In this document: piece after piece, positions 6,533 to 15,752 of the stretch
Layout of the letters: every line of letters starts with the position of its first letter
How positions within the stretch are numbered: the stretch's first letter is position 1
Assembly: GCA_944388175.1 (NCBI GenBank)
Contig: CALXHR010000001.1
Location: 372,001-436,000, forward strand
Origin: an uncultured Gemmiger sp.
Lineage (GTDB): Bacteria; Bacillota; Clostridia; Oscillospirales; Ruminococcaceae
Length of the DNA stretch: 64,000 nt
Direction: 5' to 3'
Translations under genes and position numbers: made by a program
The notes under the pieces: model-generated
Seen by the model: only the letters and a program-made list of their open reading frames with translations
Told to the model about the DNA's origin: nothing
Databases searched by the model: none

Positions 6533-9130
6533 TTATTCCGAGAGTTTTTTCAGCGGCGCATAGTTCGCCATCGTCTTTTTGACGCCGACGCGGTCGAACT
6601 GGATCTCGACGATGCAGTCCCCCGCCACCGGCGTGGCTTTGAGCACAGTGCCGCGGCCGAACACGCGGTGTTCGACGACGTCGCCCGGCGCATACTGCGC
6701 CCCCTGTTTTTTGGGCGCAGTGTTCTGCATACCGGCCAGCGTCGAGGTGCCGGCCCCGGCCGGCGTGGCCGGCGCGCCGCTGTGGTGCGACGCCCGGCTG
6801 CCGTACCCGGCGCCAAACCCGCCGCTTTGCGCCATATGGCGGCCGCCGTCATAGCGCGGGCTTTCGTGCCCGCCGCTGGCGTACCCAGCGCCGAAGCCGC
6901 CGCGCGGCCGGGCGTTGTACTCGCTGTTGAGGTACCCGCGCGACGCGCCGGAATACCCGCTGCGCCCGCCGGGCACGTTGTGGCTGTAGCTGCCGTACCC
7001 GGCGCCAAAACCGCCCGACGCCCAGGCCAGTTCCTCGCTTTGGGTCTCGTCCAGGTGTTCGGGGCCGATCTCATCGAGGAAGCAGGACGGCGGGTTGCGG
7101 CGCGTCTGGCCAAAAATCAGCCGGCTGCGCGAACTGGAAAGGTACAGTTCCTTTTTGGCGCGGGTGATGGCGACGTAGCAAAGGCGGCGTTCTTCCTCCA
7201 TATCGTCCTGCGCGTAGCGCGCCATATCACCGGGGAAGATGCCGTCCTCCATACCGACGACGAAGACGTACGGGAACTCCAGCCCTTTGGCGGAGTGGAT
7301 GGTCATCATCGTGACGCTGTCGGCGTCCTGGTCGTAGCTGTCGAGGTCCGAGATGAGGGCAACTTCCTCCAAAAAGCCGGAGAGCGTTGCGTCCTCGCCG
7401 TTCTGGTCGGCGTAGGTCTTGACCGAACTGACGAGCTGGCCCAGGTTCTCAAGCCGGGCCTCGCCCTCCTCTTTCTGGGCTTTGAGCATCGCCTCATACC
7501 CGGTCTTGCGGATGACCTCGCCGGCAAACTCGTCCAGCGGCAGCGTGACCGAAAGGTCGCACAGTTCGCGGTAGAGTTCGTAGAATTTTTCCAGCGGAGC
7601 GGCGGCGCGGCCCAGTTCGGGGTAGTCGCGCGCGTCGGCAATAATTTGCAACATCGGCACGCCGGCCGCCGCGGCCAGCTCGCCGACTTTTTCGATGGTG
7701 GATGCGCCGATCTTGCGCGCCGGCTCGTTGATGATGCGGCGCAGGCGCACGTCGTCGCGCGGGTTGACGATGACCGCCAGGTAGGAGTTGATGTCCTTGA
7801 CTTCCTTGCGGTCAAAGAAGCGCTGGCCGCCGACGATGCGGTACGGGATGCCGGCGCGGGCGAAATAGGTTTCGATGGGGTTGGACTGCGCGTTCATGCG
7901 GTAGAGCACCGCGTGGTCCCGCAGGTGCGCGCCGTCGCGCAGGTGTTCGCCGATGATATCGGCAATATGGCTGGCTTCGTCCTGCTCGCTGGCGGCGGTG
8001 TAGTGATGTACCTTGGCGCCGTCGCCGTTTTGGGTCCACAGCGTCTTGCCCTTGCGGCCGGCGTTGTTCTTGATGACGCGGTTGGCGGCATCGAGGATGT
8101 TGGAGGTGGAGCGGTAGTTCTGCTCCAGCCGGATGGTGCGCGCGCCGGTGAACACCTGCTCAAAGTTGAGGATGTTCTCGATGGTGGCGCCGCGGAACTT
8201 GTAGATGGACTGGTCGTCGTCGCCCACAACGCAGACGTTGTTGGTGCCGCCCGCCAGCAGCCGCACCAGGTGGAACTGGGCGACGCTGGTGTCCTGGTAT
8301 TCGTCGACGACGACGTAGCGGAACTTGTTCTGGTAGTAGCTGCGCGCTTCCTCGTCCGTTTGCAGCAGGCGCACGGTGTGGAAGATCAGGTCGTCGAAAT
8401 CCATCGCGCCGGCGGTGCGCAGCCGCCCGGCATAGGCGGTGTAAATTTTGGAGATCAGCGCCGCCTTGGTGTCGCGCGGGGCTTCGGCGGCGACTTCCTC
8501 GGCCGTGATGAGTTTGTCTTTAAACGCGCTGATCTGCGCGATGGCGGACTTGACGGGCAGGAACTTGTCGTCGATCATCAGGTCTTTGTAGATCTGCTTG
8601 ATAACGCGCTGCTGGTCGTCGGCGTCGTAGATCGTAAAGCTTTTGGGGAAGCCGATGCGCTCGGCATCGCGGCGCAAAATGCGCACGCAGGCCGAGTGGA
8701 AGGTCGAGGCATGGACGTCGCCGCCCACCGTCTCGCCCAGCATGGCTCGCAGGCGGTCTTTGAGTTCCCCGGCCGCCTTGTTGGTAAAGGTGATGGCCAG
8801 CACGTTCCACGGGCGCGCCGGGCGCACGGCCAGGCGCTGCGCTTCCCGCGCAAGGTCGCGCCCGCTTTCCAGCGCGGCGCGCAGGTCGGCCACATCCTGC
8901 GCCGTGACGGGCGCGGGCAGTTCGGCGCTGCCGTGCGCGCTGCCAAAGCGGATGATGTTGGCGATTCGGTTGACAAGCACCGTCGTCTTGCCGGAACCCG
9001 CGCCGGCCAAAATCAGCAGCGGGCCCTCGGTGGTAAAGACCGCCTGTTTTTGCGCGGGGTTCAGGCGGGAGAATTTGCTTTCGATATATTGGTCGCGCAA
9101 AGCGCGGAATTCTTGGGTCAGGTCAGGCAT
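6533..9130 (-). CDS. pcrA: ATP-dependent DNA helicase PcrA/UvrD
   Basis: 865 residues, superfamily 1A helicase with the full motif set: Q-motif LNPAQKQAV, Walker A GAGSGKTT (43-50), Ia TFTNKAA, II DEYQDT, III GDDDQSIYKFRGA, IV LEQNYRST, V TIHSAKGLEFPYVFVVGMEDGIFP and VI YVAITRAKKELYL. It unwinds 3'-5' in nucleotide excision repair and replication-fork maintenance. Two features are unusual: an insert of about 40 residues between motifs I and Ia, and a Gly/Ser/Tyr/Arg-rich linker carrying GGFGAGY three times before the C-terminal Tudor-like domain (DVVEHRVFGRGTVL...). The start has AAAGGA nine bases upstream. It is part of the recD2-mltG operon. Confidence 0.96.
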   Translation of the reverse strand: MPDLTQEFRALRDQYIESKFSRLNPAQKQAVFTTEGPLLILAGAGSGKTTVLVNRIANIIRFGSAHGSAELPAPVTAQDVADLRAALESGRDLAREAQRLAVRPARPWNVLAITFTNKAAGELKDRLRAMLGETVGGDVHASTFHSACVRILRRDAERIGFPKSFTIYDADDQQRVIKQIYKDLMIDDKFLPVKSAIAQISAFKDKLITAEEVAAEAPRDTKAALISKIYTAYAGRLRTAGAMDFDDLIFHTVRLLQTDEEARSYYQNKFRYVVVDEYQDTSVAQFHLVRLLAGGTNNVCVVGDDDQSIYKFRGATIENILNFEQVFTGARTIRLEQNYRSTSNILDAANRVIKNNAGRKGKTLWTQNGDGAKVHHYTAASEQDEASHIADIIGEHLRDGAHLRDHAVLYRMNAQSNPIETYFARAGIPYRIVGGQRFFDRKEVKDINSYLAVIVNPRDDVRLRRIINEPARKIGASTIEKVGELAAAAGVPMLQIIADARDYPELGRAAAPLEKFYELYRELCDLSVTLPLDEFAGEVIRKTGYEAMLKAQKEEGEARLENLGQLVSSVKTYADQNGEDATLSGFLEEVALISDLDSYDQDADSVTMMTIHSAKGLEFPYVFVVGMEDGIFPGDMARYAQDDMEEERRLCYVAITRAKKELYLSSSRSRLIFGQTRRNPPSCFLDEIGPEHLDETQSEELAWASGGFGAGYGSYSHNVPGGRSGYSGASRGYLNSEYNARPRGGFGAGYASGGHESPRYDGGRHMAQSGGFGAGYGSRASHHSGAPATPAGAGTSTLAGMQNTAPKKQGAQYAPGDVVEHRVFGRGTVLKATPVAGDCIVEIQFDRVGVKKTMANYAPLKKLSE

Positions 9131-9162
9131 GGCAGGGTTCCTTTACTATCGTGTTTTGCGGC

Positions 9163-10221
9163 TCACTCGCCGGCAAAGGGGTCGCGGATATTCTGGATGG
9201 TCTTTTTCCAGGCTTTGGGCGTGGCGTCGCGGAAACCGGCGGTCAGGTATTTGCCTTCGCTCAGGCTGATGGCGGTACCGCGGGCGACGCAGTTGACGGG
9301 GTCGGGCGCAATGGCGACATCGACGTGCAGTTCCCCGGCCAGGTAGCTGGCCAGGCCGCGCAGCAGCGAGCCGCCGCCCGTCAGCAGCACACCGGTGGAG
9401 GAGATATCGGCCGCCAGTTCCGGCGGGGTGCTCTCGAGCACTTCGCGCGCTGCGGCCACAATACGGGACGCCAGCTGCTGCACCGGCACATACAAATCCC
9501 GCGTGTAGATGCGCTGCCGGGCCGGCAGGTTGGTCTGCCAGGAATGCCCGCGCGCTTCCATCACGCCCTCAAACTCGCTTTTGGTGCAGCAGGCCACCTG
9601 TTTTTTGAGCGCTTCGGCCGTCAGCGGGCCGATGGCCAGCTGGAATTTTTCCTGCACGTACTGGGCGATGGCGCGGTCAAACGCGTTGCCGGCCACCGGC
9701 ACGCTGGCCGCGCGCACCCGCCCGCCCATGCTGATGACGGCGATATCGGTAGAGCCGCCGCCGATGTCCACGACCATGCAGCCGTGCGGCTGGCGGATGG
9801 GCAGCCCCGCACCCAGCGCGGCGGCCACCGGTTCATCTACCAGAAAAACCTGCCGCGCCCCCGCCGCCATAACCGATTCGACGACGGCGTCGGCCTCGAT
9901 GCCGGTGATGGCCGCCGGCACGCAGACCGCGACACGCGGCTTAAGGAGACGCGAGCGGCAGACTTCGTTGACAAAGCGCACGATCAGTTCGTTGGTCATG
10001 CGGTGGTCCTGGATGACACCGTCCTTGAGCGGGCGCACAAGGTCGATATGCGCCGGGGCGCGCCCCACCATGCGCAATGCTTCGTCCCCCACCGCCACGA
10101 TGGTATCGCTGCGGGTGTCCACCGCGCCGATGGCCGGCTGGTGGAAAATAACGCCCTGTTTTTCGGTGGCAATGATGATGGAGGTCGTCCCCAGGTCGAT
10201 GCCGATGTCCTGTTGTTTCAT
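9163..10221 (-). CDS. mreB: MreB/Mbl-family actin-like cell-shape protein
   Basis: 352 residues. The phosphate-1 loop IGIDLGTTS, the connecting VDEPVAAALGAGL, phosphate-2 VVDIGGGSTDIAVIS and the adenosine motif TGGGSLLRGL are all intact, as expected for a filament-forming MreB-type actin. It guides lateral cell-wall synthesis at the inner face of the membrane. The ATG at 10221 overlaps the comF stop (ATGA), with GGAGA upstream, so translation is coupled. mreC and mreD are not adjacent, which is unlike the usual cluster. MreB, Mbl and MreBH cannot be told apart from motifs alone. Confidence 0.87.
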   Translation of the reverse strand: MKQQDIGIDLGTTSIIIATEKQGVIFHQPAIGAVDTRSDTIVAVGDEALRMVGRAPAHIDLVRPLKDGVIQDHRMTNELIVRFVNEVCRSRLLKPRVAVCVPAAITGIEADAVVESVMAAGARQVFLVDEPVAAALGAGLPIRQPHGCMVVDIGGGSTDIAVISMGGRVRAASVPVAGNAFDRAIAQYVQEKFQLAIGPLTAEALKKQVACCTKSEFEGVMEARGHSWQTNLPARQRIYTRDLYVPVQQLASRIVAAAREVLESTPPELAADISSTGVLLTGGGSLLRGLASYLAGELHVDVAIAPDPVNCVARGTAISLSEGKYLTAGFRDATPKAWKKTIQNIRDPFAGE

Positions 10222-10991
10222 GTGTGTTTCTCCGTAGCGATGCGTTGTTGCCTGGGCAGTTCTTCCACCGCCGCGATGGCGGCAGCCGTCACATCGACCG
10301 CGCCGGCCTGCAACAGCGCCAGCGCGCAGGCCGAAGCCGTGGCCCCGGTGGTGATGATATCGTCGACGAGCAGCACCCGCTTGCCGCCAAGGTCCATGCC
10401 GGGGCGGCAGGCGTAGGCGCGTTTGGCGTTTTGCATGCGCCCGGTGCGGCCCAGCTGCTTTTGGGCGGCGACGCGCCGGGTGCGCAATGCCTGCACAACC
10501 GGCGTCCCCAGTAGTATGCCCAGGCGGCGGGCCAGCAGCAGCGGCAGACCGGGCACGCCCGGCCAGGCCTGATGCGGCGGCACCGGCACGATGCAGTGAT
10601 ACAAAGGGATGCCTGTTGGCAGGGTCGTTTGCGGGCGCCCGCCGGGGTGTGACGCCGGCAGCGCGCCCCAGATGCGCACCGCCATGCGGTCGGCGAGTTC
10701 CCGCGCATACCAGGGGTGCGCGCCGCGCTTGCACAGCAGGATGGCGCGCCGGACTGCGCCGGTATAGTAGTAGGCCGCCGACGCGCTGCTGAGCGCGTAA
10801 AACGCGTGCTCGGTCGCCGGCAGACGCGGCGGCTGATGCGCCAGGCGCTGTTCTTCGGCCGCGCAGGCCGGGCACAGTGCGCCCTCGCGGGCGTCAGGGC
10901 CCAGCAACGCGTCGCAGAACGGGCAGCGCCGCGGGTACAAAAGCGCCAGCAGCCGCCCCGGTTCCCACGCGGGCCGGCGCAGCGCGCTCAC
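10218..10991 (-). CDS. comF: ComF-family phosphoribosyltransferase-like protein
   Basis: 257 residues. A four-cysteine zinc finger (C23, C26, C40, C43; CPFC...CPAC) precedes a phosphoribosyltransferase domain whose PRPP loop is VLLVDDIITTGAT near the C-terminus. ComF/GntX proteins take part in DNA uptake during transformation and possibly in DNA end processing. The start is a GTG that overlaps the recD2 stop (GTGA), with no clear separate ribosome-binding site, so it depends on recD2 translation. The stop overlaps the mreB start in the same way. Link to competence in this organism is inference only. Confidence 0.88.
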   Translation of the reverse strand: MSALRRPAWEPGRLLALLYPRRCPFCDALLGPDAREGALCPACAAEEQRLAHQPPRLPATEHAFYALSSASAAYYYTGAVRRAILLCKRGAHPWYARELADRMAVRIWGALPASHPGGRPQTTLPTGIPLYHCIVPVPPHQAWPGVPGLPLLLARRLGILLGTPVVQALRTRRVAAQKQLGRTGRMQNAKRAYACRPGMDLGGKRVLLVDDIITTGATASACALALLQAGAVDVTAAAIAAVEELPRQQRIATEKHT

Positions 10992-13219
10992 GGGGCGGGG
11001 CTGGCAGAAGGCGCAGCCTGTGCCAGCAGGTAGCGCAGCCCGCTGTAGCGCATGTTCTGGCGCACGTTGCGCACCATCGTCTCGACGGTGCGGGTGCTGC
11101 CCGCCAGGATGCACAGCCTGCGCGCGCGGGTGACGCCGGTATACAAAAGGTTGCGGTAGCAAAGGCGTGCCGGCACGTCGGCCACCGGCACAATGACGGC
11201 CGGGAACTCCGACCCCTGGCTTTTGTGCACGGTGACGGCGTAGGCCGGTTCCAGTTCATGGAGCTGGTCGGCCGAGTAGACGTACTTGCGGTCGTCCATC
11301 ATCACGGTGACCGAGCGCGCGTCGCGGTCGACGGCCGTGATGACGCCCAGGTCGCCGTTGTACGCGCCGACGCCGGCTTCGGCCCCGGCGCGCTCAAACG
11401 TGATATCGTAGTCGTTTTTGATCTGCATGACTTTGTCGCCCAGGCGCAGGATCTTGCCGCCGTTCTCGCCGCCCAGCTGCGGTTTGCCGGGCTCCGGCGG
11501 GTTGAGCAGCGCCTGCAGCCGGGCGTTGAGTTCCACGCTGCCGGTGGGTCCCACTTTGGTGGGGCACAGGACCTGGATATCGCGCACCGGGTCGAGACCG
11601 TAAGCCTTGGGCAGCCGCGTGGCGACAAGGTCGCACACCAGCCGCTGGCAGGCCAGGCCGACCGATTCGATCTGGAAAAAGTCGTCCTGCGCGCCGCCTT
11701 TTTGCGGCATCTGCCCCTGCACGATACGGTGGGCGTTCTGCACGATCAGGCTTTGCTGCGCCTGGCGGAAAATCTCGGTCAGGCGCACGGTGGGCACAAC
11801 GCCGGCGCGCAAAATCTCGCCCAAAATGTTGCCGGGCCCGACGCTGGGCAGCTGGTCGGCGTCGCCGACCATGATGATGCGGCAGTGCGGGCGCGCTGCA
11901 GCCAACAGCGCCTGGAACAGCTTGACGTCCACCATGCTCATCTCGTCCAGAATGATGACGTCGTATTTGAGCAGGTTTTTCTCGTTATGGATGAACCGCA
12001 CCGCGCCGGTGGTGTAATCGACCTCCAGCAGCCGGTGGATGGTGGAAGCGTTATGCCCGGTCAACTCGCTCAACCGCTTGGCGGCGCGGCCCGTCGGCGC
12101 ACAGAGCGCCACGCGGTCGTACAGCGCTTCGTACAGACTCAAGATGGCGTTCACCGTTGTCGTTTTGCCGGTGCCGGGGCCGCCGGTGAGCACCATGACG
12201 CGGCTGGAGAGCGCCAGACGGATGGCTTCTTTTTGCAGCGGCGCATAGGCGAACCCCTGGGTGATCTCCAGCGCGCGGATATCGCTTTCCAGCGTGCGCG
12301 GCGCTTCGGTGGGGAACGTCGAAAGCTCGCCCAGGCGGGCGGCGATATCTTCCTCGGCCGCAAGCAGGTCGGGCAGGTAGATATACTCGGTATCTGCAAA
12401 AGTGCGCGCGCGCAGCTCGCCGGTTTGCAGCTGTTCCTGCAGGCCGTGCTCAATGGCGTCCGGTTCCACGCGCAAAAACCGCGCCGTGCTGGCCAGCAGC
12501 TTGGCGCGCGGCAAGCAGGTGTGGCCGTTGCCGGCGTTGTGGCGCAGCGCATACAACAGCCCGGCCGCCACCCGCAGCCGGCTGCCGGACTCAAACTGCA
12601 ACGCGGCGGCGATGCCGTCCACCTGACCGAATTTGAGTTGCAGCGGCTCGCCGCAGAGCAGGTATGGGTTCTGGGTCAGCGCTTCGACGGTGTGCGGGCC
12701 GAACGCACGGTAGGCCGTGACGGCGTTTTGCGCCGAAAGCCCAAACTGCGCGAACCAGGCCACAACCTCCCGCACGCCGTACATACGGTGAAACTCCCGC
12801 GAGATGGCGGCGGCCTTTTCCTCGGTGATGCCCTTGATGGCGCAGAGTTTCTGCGGCGTCTCGCCAATGACGGTGAGCGCATCCTCGCCAAACAGTTTGA
12901 CGATCTTTTTGGCGGTGGCAGGCCCGATGTAGGGCAGCACGCCGCTGGAAAGGTAGCTCAAAAGGCCGCTTTCGTCCTGCGGCAGGCTGGCCTCGCAGGA
13001 TTCTGCGCGGAACTGCTCGCCGTAGCTGGGGTGGGTGACCATGCGGCCGTACACCGTGACATGCATGCCGTTGTCGATACCGCCGACGTTGCCGGCCACG
13101 ACGACGTCCTGCCCGCCGGCGTCCACTTCAAACACGGCGTAGCCGGTCTCGGCGTTTTCGTAGATGGTATGTTCGACGACGCCTTCCAGCTTTTGCAGTT
13201 GCCGGGTAGTGCTTTCCAT
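10988..13219 (-). CDS. recD2: RecD2-type 5'-3' DNA helicase (RecD-like, RecBC-independent)
   Basis: 743 residues. The N-terminal extension with tandem helix-hairpin-helix motifs (GVLPYIGPATAKKIVKLFGEDAL at about 94-116) marks the RecD2/YrrC subfamily. Helicase motifs: Walker A GGPGTGKTTT (346-354), II LDEMSMVD, III VGDADQLPSVGPGNI, IV LTEIFRQ, V VTVHKSQGSEFPAVIVP and VI YTGVTRARRL. RecD2 acts in replication-fork repair and mismatch repair in Gram-positives. The ATG at 13219 is used because AAAGGGGG is well spaced from it. It is the first gene of the operon, directly behind a strong promoter. Confidence 0.94.
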   Translation of the reverse strand: MESTTRQLQKLEGVVEHTIYENAETGYAVFEVDAGGQDVVVAGNVGGIDNGMHVTVYGRMVTHPSYGEQFRAESCEASLPQDESGLLSYLSSGVLPYIGPATAKKIVKLFGEDALTVIGETPQKLCAIKGITEEKAAAISREFHRMYGVREVVAWFAQFGLSAQNAVTAYRAFGPHTVEALTQNPYLLCGEPLQLKFGQVDGIAAALQFESGSRLRVAAGLLYALRHNAGNGHTCLPRAKLLASTARFLRVEPDAIEHGLQEQLQTGELRARTFADTEYIYLPDLLAAEEDIAARLGELSTFPTEAPRTLESDIRALEITQGFAYAPLQKEAIRLALSSRVMVLTGGPGTGKTTTVNAILSLYEALYDRVALCAPTGRAAKRLSELTGHNASTIHRLLEVDYTTGAVRFIHNEKNLLKYDVIILDEMSMVDVKLFQALLAAARPHCRIIMVGDADQLPSVGPGNILGEILRAGVVPTVRLTEIFRQAQQSLIVQNAHRIVQGQMPQKGGAQDDFFQIESVGLACQRLVCDLVATRLPKAYGLDPVRDIQVLCPTKVGPTGSVELNARLQALLNPPEPGKPQLGGENGGKILRLGDKVMQIKNDYDITFERAGAEAGVGAYNGDLGVITAVDRDARSVTVMMDDRKYVYSADQLHELEPAYAVTVHKSQGSEFPAVIVPVADVPARLCYRNLLYTGVTRARRLCILAGSTRTVETMVRNVRQNMRYSGLRYLLAQAAPSASPAP

Positions 13220-13261
13220 GCCACGCCCCCTTTCCGGCACACTTCCACAATATTACCCTTT

Positions 13262-13290
13262 ATTATACCCCAACGCCCCCGGTTTGGCAA
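13262..13290 (-). promoter_or_regulatory. Sigma-A promoter of the recD2 operon
   Basis: On the minus strand TTGCCA and TATAAT are 17 bases apart. The -10 box lies about 45 bases upstream of the recD2 start and just after the metK terminator. Confidence 0.8.
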
Positions 13291-13293
13291 ATC

Positions 13294-13325
13294 AAAAAAG
13301 CGCAGGGGCTTTGCCCTGCGCTTTT
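13294..13325 (-). terminator. Intrinsic terminator after metK
   Basis: GCGCAGGG/CCCTGCGC stem (13300-13307 with 13314-13321); on the minus strand it is followed by TTTTTT. Confidence 0.85.
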
Positions 13326-13347
13326 GTTGGTATTGCGGAACGGCGTG

Positions 13348-14493
<1,146 letters not shown>

Positions 14494-14543
14494 ACAAAAA
14501 CCTCCCTTATGTCTCATAAGCAGAAGTTGCAACCGGTGAGAAC

Positions 14544-14572
14544 AAAAAGCGCGCAGCCAAAAGACTGCGCGC
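14544..14572 (-). terminator. Regulated terminator of the metK SAM-I riboswitch
   Basis: Stem GCGCGCAG/CTGCGCGC (14549-14556 with 14565-14572) followed on the minus strand by TTTTT. It is the expression platform of the S box. Confidence 0.85.
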
Positions 14573-14578
14573 CAAAGG

Positions 14579-14673
14579 CTTATCTTTCGGTTCCCCGCAG
14601 GATTTGGCACCTTACATTTCCATGCAGGTTGTCGGGCTTCTCAGGGCCTGTTCCCTCAGCCGCTCTTGATAAG
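14579..14673 (-). ncRNA. SAM-I (S-box) riboswitch aptamer
   Basis: On the minus strand the leader shows the S-box hallmarks in order: CTTATCAAGAG opening P1, GGCTGAGGGA, GGCCCTGAGAAGCCCGACAA, GGTGCCAAATCC and the closing GAAAGATAAG that pairs back to P1. The terminator at 14544-14572 follows directly. High SAM should favour termination ahead of metK, so the gene is shut off when its product is abundant. Confidence 0.95.
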
Positions 14674-14698
14674 TTGCTATTCTGTTGTAACGCCGGCA

Positions 14699-14727
14699 AT
14701 TATAGCAAAAAAACGCGAAACCGTCAA
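14699..14727 (-). promoter_or_regulatory. Promoter of the metK riboswitch transcript
   Basis: TTGACG and TATAAT on the minus strand, 17 bases apart, with transcription starting about 20 bases before the aptamer. Confidence 0.85.
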
Positions 14728-14764
14728 GGGGCCGTCCCAAAAAAGTCTAAAGCGCCCCGGCCGC

Positions 14765-15364
14765 TCAACGCCGGCCGTGCAGGATGGGCGACAGCGGTTT
14801 GTAGATGAGGAAGCACAGCACTGCGTCGATAGCCCCTTTGAACAGCGTGAACGGCAGGTTGAACACGACCAGGCAGGCCAGCAGGCCGTCGATATCGGGG
14901 TTGAGGGCCTGGTAGGCTTCCAAAATCAGGTCCATGCCGCCGAACATAGCTGCATACACCGGGTAGGACAGAAAATAGTTGATGGGTACGCTGGCCACCG
15001 CCATAGCCACCGCGCCGGCCAGCGAAGCGAGCGCCGCTGCCTTGCGGGTCTTGTGGTGTTGGTAAATCCACCCGGCCACGCCCACGAACACCGCGCCCAT
15101 CAGGAAATTGCACACCTCGCCGATGCCGCCGGTGGAGCCGTGGAAGATGGCCGCCAGCACGTTTTTGAGCAGGCAGACCAGGATGCCGTACACCGGCCCC
15201 AGGCTGAAGGACGCCAGCAGTGCCGGCAGTTCCGACACGTCCATCTTGACGAACGAGGGGATCAGCATCGGCAGCGGGAAATCCAGCATCATCAATACGC
15301 AGCCAACGGCCGACAGCATGGCGGTCACGGTGAGCTTGCGCACGCGGTCATGTGTTTGGGTCAT
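14765..15364 (-). CDS. ribU: Riboflavin ECF transporter substrate-binding (S) component RibU
   Basis: 199 residues with five to six membrane segments. The sequences FPLPMLIPSFVKMDVSELPALLASFSLGP and LLKNVLAAIFHGSTGGIGEVCNFLMGA match the conserved face of RibU-type S components. It binds riboflavin at the membrane and relies on a shared EcfT/EcfA energising module, which is not in this window. An FMN riboswitch with its own terminator lies directly upstream, which independently supports a flavin substrate. The start has AGGTAATTTGT upstream, a modest ribosome-binding site. Confidence 0.92.
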   Translation of the reverse strand: MTQTHDRVRKLTVTAMLSAVGCVLMMLDFPLPMLIPSFVKMDVSELPALLASFSLGPVYGILVCLLKNVLAAIFHGSTGGIGEVCNFLMGAVFVGVAGWIYQHHKTRKAAALASLAGAVAMAVASVPINYFLSYPVYAAMFGGMDLILEAYQALNPDIDGLLACLVVFNLPFTLFKGAIDAVLCFLIYKPLSPILHGRR

Positions 15365-15460
15365 ACAAATTACCTCCCGATTTGAGAAAGATTTTCTGCG
15401 AAAGCCGGTTTACCTGTGATAAAACCGCGGGAGACTGCCTGCGCCCTGCTGCCGGCAAAC

Positions 15461-15500
15461 AAAAACGCCCTGCCGCCGCAAAACTGCGGCAACAGGGCGC
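15461..15500 (-). terminator. Terminator of the FMN riboswitch
   Basis: A long GC-rich stem on the minus strand (arms about 15466-15480 and 15485-15500) is followed by TTTTTG. It lies between the aptamer and ribU. Confidence 0.85.
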
Positions 15501-15524
15501 AAAAAAGCATGGCAAACAGCTTTC

Positions 15525-15655
15525 CGTTTCTTTCATCCGGACTATACCGTCGGCCCCGGACTTGCACCGGGTCAGCGGCTGCCCAAGCAGCCGGTCGCGG
15601 GCTTGCGGCACATTGGCCGCTTACCGCCGGTGGGGAATTGCACCCCGCCCTGAAA
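15525..15655 (-). ncRNA. FMN riboswitch (RFN element)
   Basis: Read on the minus strand, the element starts with TTTCAGGGCGGGGTGCAAT and CCCACCGGCGGT, carries AGCCCGCGA, GACCCGGTGCAAGTCCGGG and GCCGACGGTATAGTCCGGATG, and closes with GAAAGAAAC. These are the defining RFN segments. FMN binding should promote the terminator at 15461-15500 and repress ribU. Confidence 0.96.
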
Positions 15656-15673
15656 CAGACTTTCTACCCCCAC

Positions 15674-15701
15674 AGTATAGCACAGGTTTTACAAAATGCA
15701 A
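15674..15701 (-). promoter_or_regulatory. Promoter of the FMN riboswitch/ribU transcript
   Basis: Minus-strand TTGCAT and TATACT, 16 bases apart. It interleaves with the divergent mscS promoter: each -35 box falls within the other promoter. Confidence 0.65.
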
Positions 15702-15716
15702 GGGGTATGGTATGAT
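15688..15716 (+). promoter_or_regulatory. Promoter of the mscS-type gene
   Basis: TTTACA (15688-15693) and TATGAT (15711-15716) with a 17-base spacer, 37 bases upstream of the start codon. Confidence 0.7.
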
Positions 15717-15752
15717 AAAGCCACCAACTTTTTTTGCAGGGAGGTGCGCCCC

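Noticed and set aside
5621-9346. Long plus-strand open frame opposite tmk, thyX and pcrA
   Set aside because: Same cause: antisense of high-GC coding sequence. The minus-strand genes have full helicase and ThyX motifs and ribosome-binding sites.
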